A DNA stretch of 64,000 nt, from the NCBI RefSeq assembly GCF_903819435.1, contig NZ_CAIJDP010000089.1, forward strand, positions 124,001 to 188,000. Reading direction: 5' to 3'. The notes beneath the pieces are model-generated. The model made no database searches and was not told the DNA's origin. It saw nothing but the letters and a program-made list of their open reading frames with translations. This document shows positions 60,947-64,000 of this stretch, in pieces. Source of the stretch: Flavobacterium salmonis. GTDB taxonomy: Bacteria > Bacteroidota > Bacteroidia > Flavobacteriales > Flavobacteriaceae. A program made the position numbers and the translations under genes. Each line of letters starts with the position of its first letter. Position 1 is the stretch's first letter.

Positions 60947-61354
60947 ATGAATATCGTTTTTTCATTAGATCAGATTCAGGAAGTAGCAGAAAAAATTATT
61001 GCTCAAAATCCAAAAAAAATAATCCTTTTTAACGGAGAAATGGGTGTTGGAAAAACTACTCTTATTAAACAATTATGCAAAACTTTAGGAGTTGAAGATG
61101 CTACAAGCAGCCCTACTTTTTCTTTAGTAAACGAATATTATACTTCTAACAATCAAACCGTTTATCATTTTGATTTTTACCGATTAAATAAAGAAACCGA
61201 AGCACTCGATATGGGCGTTGACGATTATCTATATTCGGGAAATTGGTGTTTTATCGAATGGTCTGAGAAAATTGCCAATCTGATTCCTGAAGAACATTCT
61301 GCAGTTACAATTGAATTACAGGCTGATGGAAAAAGAAATTTAGAGCTGGTTTAA
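60947..61354 (+). CDS. tsaE: tRNA threonylcarbamoyladenosine biosynthesis ATPase
   Basis: 135 residues. P-loop NGEMGVGKTTLIKQL, then the family's SSPTFSLVNEYY, HFDFYRL and WCFIEWSEKIANLIP. TsaE drives the TsaBD complex that makes t6A37 in tRNAs for ANN codons. Normal length. It follows porX without overlap; in many Bacteroidota these two are neighbours. Confidence 0.93.
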   Translation: MNIVFSLDQIQEVAEKIIAQNPKKIILFNGEMGVGKTTLIKQLCKTLGVEDATSSPTFSLVNEYYTSNNQTVYHFDFYRLNKETEALDMGVDDYLYSGNWCFIEWSEKIANLIPEEHSAVTIELQADGKRNLELV

Positions 61355-61467
61355 AAAAAATATAAAAGATGTCACAAAAACCAAACATAGAATCAAAAAA
61401 AAAAAAACGATTGGAACATTTCTAAAATCTTCCTGAATCTCTGTGAACTTATATTTTTTTATTTACT

Positions 61468-61941
61468 ATGAAAACCCAAAATAACGTAGAAATTATCCCT
61501 TTTTCATCAGATTTGAAAGATCACATTAAAATTTTAAATCTTGCATGGCTTACAAAATATTTCAAAGTAGAAGAAAAAGATGATCTCGTGCTTTCAAATC
61601 CACAGGAAGAAATAATTAATAAGGGCGGATTTATTTTTTATGCTAAAAATAATAATGAAATTTTAGGAACTGCTTCTTTAATGAAAATTGATGATCTCAC
61701 CTATGAATTGAGTAAAATGGCAGTTTCAGATAAAGCTCAAGGATCTGGAATTGGAAATAAATTACTGGATCATTGTTTGGCTGTTGCTCAGGAAAATAAT
61801 ATTAAAAGACTTATTCTTTATTCAAATCGAATTTTACTTCCAGCAATTCATTTATATAAAAAATTCGGCTTTACTGAAATTGTTCTGGAAGAAGGACTTT
61901 ATGAAAGAGCAGACATAAAAATGGAAAAAATAATACCTTAA
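61468..61941 (+). CDS. GNAT family N-acetyltransferase
   Basis: 157 residues. The acetyl-CoA site is AVSDKAQGSGIGNKLLDHCL, preceded by LGTASLMKIDDLTYELSKMA and followed by LILYSNRILLPAIHLYKKFG. Substrate unknown. The 113 bases before it contain a long A run but no gene. Confidence 0.88.
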   Translation: MKTQNNVEIIPFSSDLKDHIKILNLAWLTKYFKVEEKDDLVLSNPQEEIINKGGFIFYAKNNNEILGTASLMKIDDLTYELSKMAVSDKAQGSGIGNKLLDHCLAVAQENNIKRLILYSNRILLPAIHLYKKFGFTEIVLEEGLYERADIKMEKIIP

Positions 61942-62024
61942 TTATTACAGCAGTATTAGCAGAATTTTTATATGATTTTAAAACTTTTTACGTAATTTGT
62001 ACTCTTAATTATTTTGCGTACCCC

Positions 62025-63224
62025 ATGTCAATAACCTTAACTCCATTTACGAAACAACAATTGTTGCCACAAGAAGAAAAACTTGAAATTGGCCGCAAAA
62101 AAAGAGAACTTTTTATCGGTATCCCCAAAGAGACAAGTTATCAGGAACGCCGTATTTGTTTAACTCCCGATGCAGTAAATTCCTTAACATATGCGGGACA
62201 TCGTGTTATGATTGAATCCGGGGCAGGAGAAAGTTCCAGTTACTCTGACAAGGAATACAGTGATGCCGGAGCAGAAGTCACAAAAGACACTAAAAAAGTT
62301 TTTGGTTGTCCGTTATTGCTAAAAGTTGAGCCGCCTACTTTGGCAGAAATCAAAATGATTAATCCTGAAACGACAATCATATCTGCGATTCAGTTGAAAA
62401 CAAAAAAGAAAGCTTATTTCGAAGCTTTAGCTCAAAAAAAAATCACTGCACTTGCTTTTGAATATATTAAAGACGAAGACGGCTCCTATCCTGCCGTAAA
62501 ATCATTAAGCGAAATTGCCGGAACAGCTTCTATTCTGGTTGCTGCAGAGCTCATGATTACAAATGAATTTGGAAAAGGACTTTTATTTGGAAACATTACT
62601 GGTGTCCCTCCTACTGATGTTGTTATTTTAGGTGCTGGAACCGTAGGTGAATTTGCTGCAAAAACCGCTATTGGGTTAGGCGCAAATGTAAAAGTATTTG
62701 ATAATTCTATTACCAAATTACGTCGTTTACAAAACAATCTGAACCAGAGAATTTTTACATCCACTATTCAACAGAAAGCATTACTTAAAGCTTTAAGACG
62801 TTGTGATGTTGCCATAGGTGCTATGCGAGGAAAAGAACGCTGTCCGATTGTTGTTACTGAAACTATGGTAGAACATATGAAAAAAGGTGCTGTAATTGTT
62901 GATGTAAGTATTGATACCGGAGGTTGTTTTGAGACTTCTGAGGTAACAACCCACGAAAAACCAACTTTTATAAAAAGTAATGTTTTGCATTATTGTGTAC
63001 CTAATATTCCATCCAGATATTCTAAAACGGCGTCACTTTCCATAAGCAATATAATCACTCCTTATCTCTTGCAGATAGCTGAAGATGGTGGTTTGGAAAG
63101 TGCGATAAGATGTAATAAAGGTTTAAAAAACGGAATCTATTTATACCATGGAATTCTAACTAACAAAGCTATTGGAGAATGGTTTGATTTACCTGATAAC
63201 GATATTAATTTACTTGTTTTCTAA
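62025..63224 (+). CDS. ald: Alanine dehydrogenase
   Basis: 399 residues. N-terminal catalytic domain FIGIPKETSYQERRICLTPD; NAD-binding loop VVILGAGTVGEFAAKTAIGL; VIVDVSIDTGGCFETSE and CVPNIPSRYSKTASLSISN near the C-terminus are typical. It converts alanine to pyruvate with NAD. It has an N-terminal extension of about 30 residues (to KKREL) common in the Bacteroidota form. Cotranscription with the next gene is unlikely because that gene has its own promoter. Confidence 0.93.
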   Translation: MSITLTPFTKQQLLPQEEKLEIGRKKRELFIGIPKETSYQERRICLTPDAVNSLTYAGHRVMIESGAGESSSYSDKEYSDAGAEVTKDTKKVFGCPLLLKVEPPTLAEIKMINPETTIISAIQLKTKKKAYFEALAQKKITALAFEYIKDEDGSYPAVKSLSEIAGTASILVAAELMITNEFGKGLLFGNITGVPPTDVVILGAGTVGEFAAKTAIGLGANVKVFDNSITKLRRLQNNLNQRIFTSTIQQKALLKALRRCDVAIGAMRGKERCPIVVTETMVEHMKKGAVIVDVSIDTGGCFETSEVTTHEKPTFIKSNVLHYCVPNIPSRYSKTASLSISNIITPYLLQIAEDGGLESAIRCNKGLKNGIYLYHGILTNKAIGEWFDLPDNDINLLVF

Positions 63225-63245
63225 AGCAACTTTAGCTTACCTTTG
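63214..63245 (+). promoter_or_regulatory. Promoter of the DUF4258 gene
   Basis: TTG (63214-63216), 21 bases, TACCTTTG (63238-63245); 16 bases before the ATG at 63261. Confidence 0.65.
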
Positions 63246-63260
63246 CAAAAAAATTAATTC

Positions 63261-63635
63261 ATGAAGTTTGTACATCGTTTTGCTTATTATTTAGTTGGTT
63301 TAGTTATGGGATGCTTTTTTGTAGCGCTCGTTTTTAGTGGAAAAGATACTCGATGCAACTACTTTCCAAATGCTCGGGTTTTGAATAGCTTAAGAACCAA
63401 ACCATTTCAATATTCTGAGAAAGCAATTCAAACCCTGAACGATAAATGGGTTGATACTGCTGATATTAAAAATACACTGCAATTTGGTGATGTAGATTTT
63501 GATCAAAGCAATGTTCCTTTCAAAAAGGGAAAATTATACATCATAGAAGGAAAAACGATTAAAAACCAAGAGATTATTCTTAAAGTGACCAACTACGAAA
63601 ACAAAGCTGTTCTAGAGGAAATCATTAAAAAATAA
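63261..63635 (+). CDS. DUF4258 domain-containing membrane-anchored protein
   Basis: 124 residues. An N-terminal membrane anchor (YYLVGLVMGCFFVALVFSGK) is followed by a small alpha/beta domain with CNYFPNARVLNSLRTKPFQY, FGDVDFDQSNVPFKKGKLYI and IILKVTNYENKAVLEEI. It resembles DUF4258 proteins, whose role is unknown. Monocistronic. Confidence 0.72.
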   Translation: MKFVHRFAYYLVGLVMGCFFVALVFSGKDTRCNYFPNARVLNSLRTKPFQYSEKAIQTLNDKWVDTADIKNTLQFGDVDFDQSNVPFKKGKLYIIEGKTIKNQEIILKVTNYENKAVLEEIIKK

Positions 63636-63653
63636 TCTAATAAAATATATTTA

Positions 63654-63687
63654 TAAAAAAAGGATAGTAAAAGCTATCCTTTTTTTA
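63654..63687 (+). terminator. Terminator of the DUF4258 gene
   Basis: Stem AAAAAGGATAG / CTATCCTTTTT with loop TAAAAG. Confidence 0.85.
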
Positions 63688-63720
63688 TGCCTTAAATTTT
63701 ATAATGAAAACTAAAAGCCC

Positions 63721-63786
63721 TAGCCCTGATGGAAACGGCATCCTTTTGTGGCGGGGTTCGCCACAAAAGATATAGTGGACAGCAGG
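63721..63786 (+). ncRNA. Conserved flavobacterial structured RNA-like element (Flavo-1-like), copy 2
   Basis: TAGCCCTGATGGAAACGGCA, a hairpin CTTTTGTGGCG / CGCCACAAAAG, then ATATAGTGGACAGCAGGA. It matches the frame of copy 1 at 31087 while the internal stem differs in sequence and length. Confidence 0.6.
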
Positions 63787-63836
63787 AACAGCTTCTAAAT
63801 TTAAACTTACTAAATTACAAACCAATTCTTCTAAAG

Positions 63837-63869
63837 AAAAAAAGGTTCAACCGTAAAGCTGAACCTTCT
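63837..63869 (-). terminator. Terminator of the partial gene at the right edge
   Basis: Stem AAGGTTCA / TGAACCTT. On the minus strand it is followed by a T-run of seven to eight bases. Confidence 0.8.
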
Positions 63870-63886
63870 ATGTGAATTAATAACTA

Positions 63887-64000
63887 TTATTTTTTATAAT
63901 ATTTTCGATATTTAGGATATGTTATGGCTCCAATTATTGAAATCGTCCCTAATGAATACCAGATCCAGTTTAACGAATGTGCCTCTCCGCTTGCGTATGA
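63887..64000 (-). CDS. Hypothetical membrane protein, C-terminal end (partial)
   Basis: The last 37 residues of a gene that continues past the right edge: SYASGEAHSLNWIWYSLGTI, then SIIGAITYPKYRKYYKK. A single hydrophobic helix and a basic end suggest the last membrane segment of an inner-membrane protein. Nothing more can be said. A terminator follows its stop. Confidence 0.6.
   Translation of the reverse strand, partial: SYASGEAHSLNWIWYSLGTISIIGAITYPKYRKYYKK

Overview
The window comes from a Bacteroidota genome, most probably a Flavobacterium. The evidence is low G+C, promoters of the TTG / TAnnTTTG type rather than -35/-10 with Shine-Dalgarno sites, a type IX secretion sorting domain, a PorX regulator, surface-lipoprotein signals, fused IcmF mutase and flavobacterial intergenic repeats.

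Layout. 1-3.9 kb: end of a type II glutamine synthetase, a TerC-type membrane protein, a surface lipoprotein, a secreted esterase and an AraC regulator. 3.9-8.5 kb: a tandem array of four intact paralogues of a small secreted beta-rich protein. Each has its own near-identical promoter block and terminator. A fifth copy is frameshifted, and an upstream block has lost its gene. 8.5-15.0 kb: accessory genes, including an L,D-transpeptidase-like protein, a truncated OmpA/PorE-like N-terminus, an XRE regulator, an inverted-repeat element, and a large ABC-type ATPase fused to a methyltransferase.

15.09-25.47 kb is an integrated mobile element. Exact 24-bp direct repeats bound it, and one of them is the 3' end of the icmF gene. 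It carries a tyrosine integrase next to the att site, a second short tyrosine recombinase, an excisionase-like HTH protein, a RepA-like ATPase, a Toprim/zinc-finger primase-like protein and a small HUH-type Rep-like protein with two tiny downstream genes. Cargo is a secreted protein controlled by a divergent HTH regulator, and a TPR gene inside inverted repeats that look like a cassette.

25.5-64 kb is mostly chromosomal core: icmF, a Crp-like regulator, pectate lyase, purU, a T9SS-exported multidomain protein, proline dehydrogenase, aroB, recQ, lon, an ECF sigma operon, fahA, glyA, miaE-like, porX (frameshifted), tsaE and ald. Polyamine genes recur: arginine decarboxylase (speA) with a deoxyhypusine-synthase-like gene, N-carbamoylputrescine amidase (aguB) and agmatine deiminase (aguA). 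Together the speA, aguA and aguB products give arginine to agmatine to N-carbamoylputrescine to putrescine. An IS1182-type insertion sequence has landed exactly in the loop of the terminator between aguA and fahA.

Most promising for follow-up: the att-bounded element with its HUH operon and paired hairpins, the ATPase-methyltransferase fusion, the tandem array of whole transcription units, and a leader ORF with attenuator-like repeats in front of speA. No rRNA, tRNA or CRISPR array was recognised. All functional calls are from reading the sequence; no database search was run.
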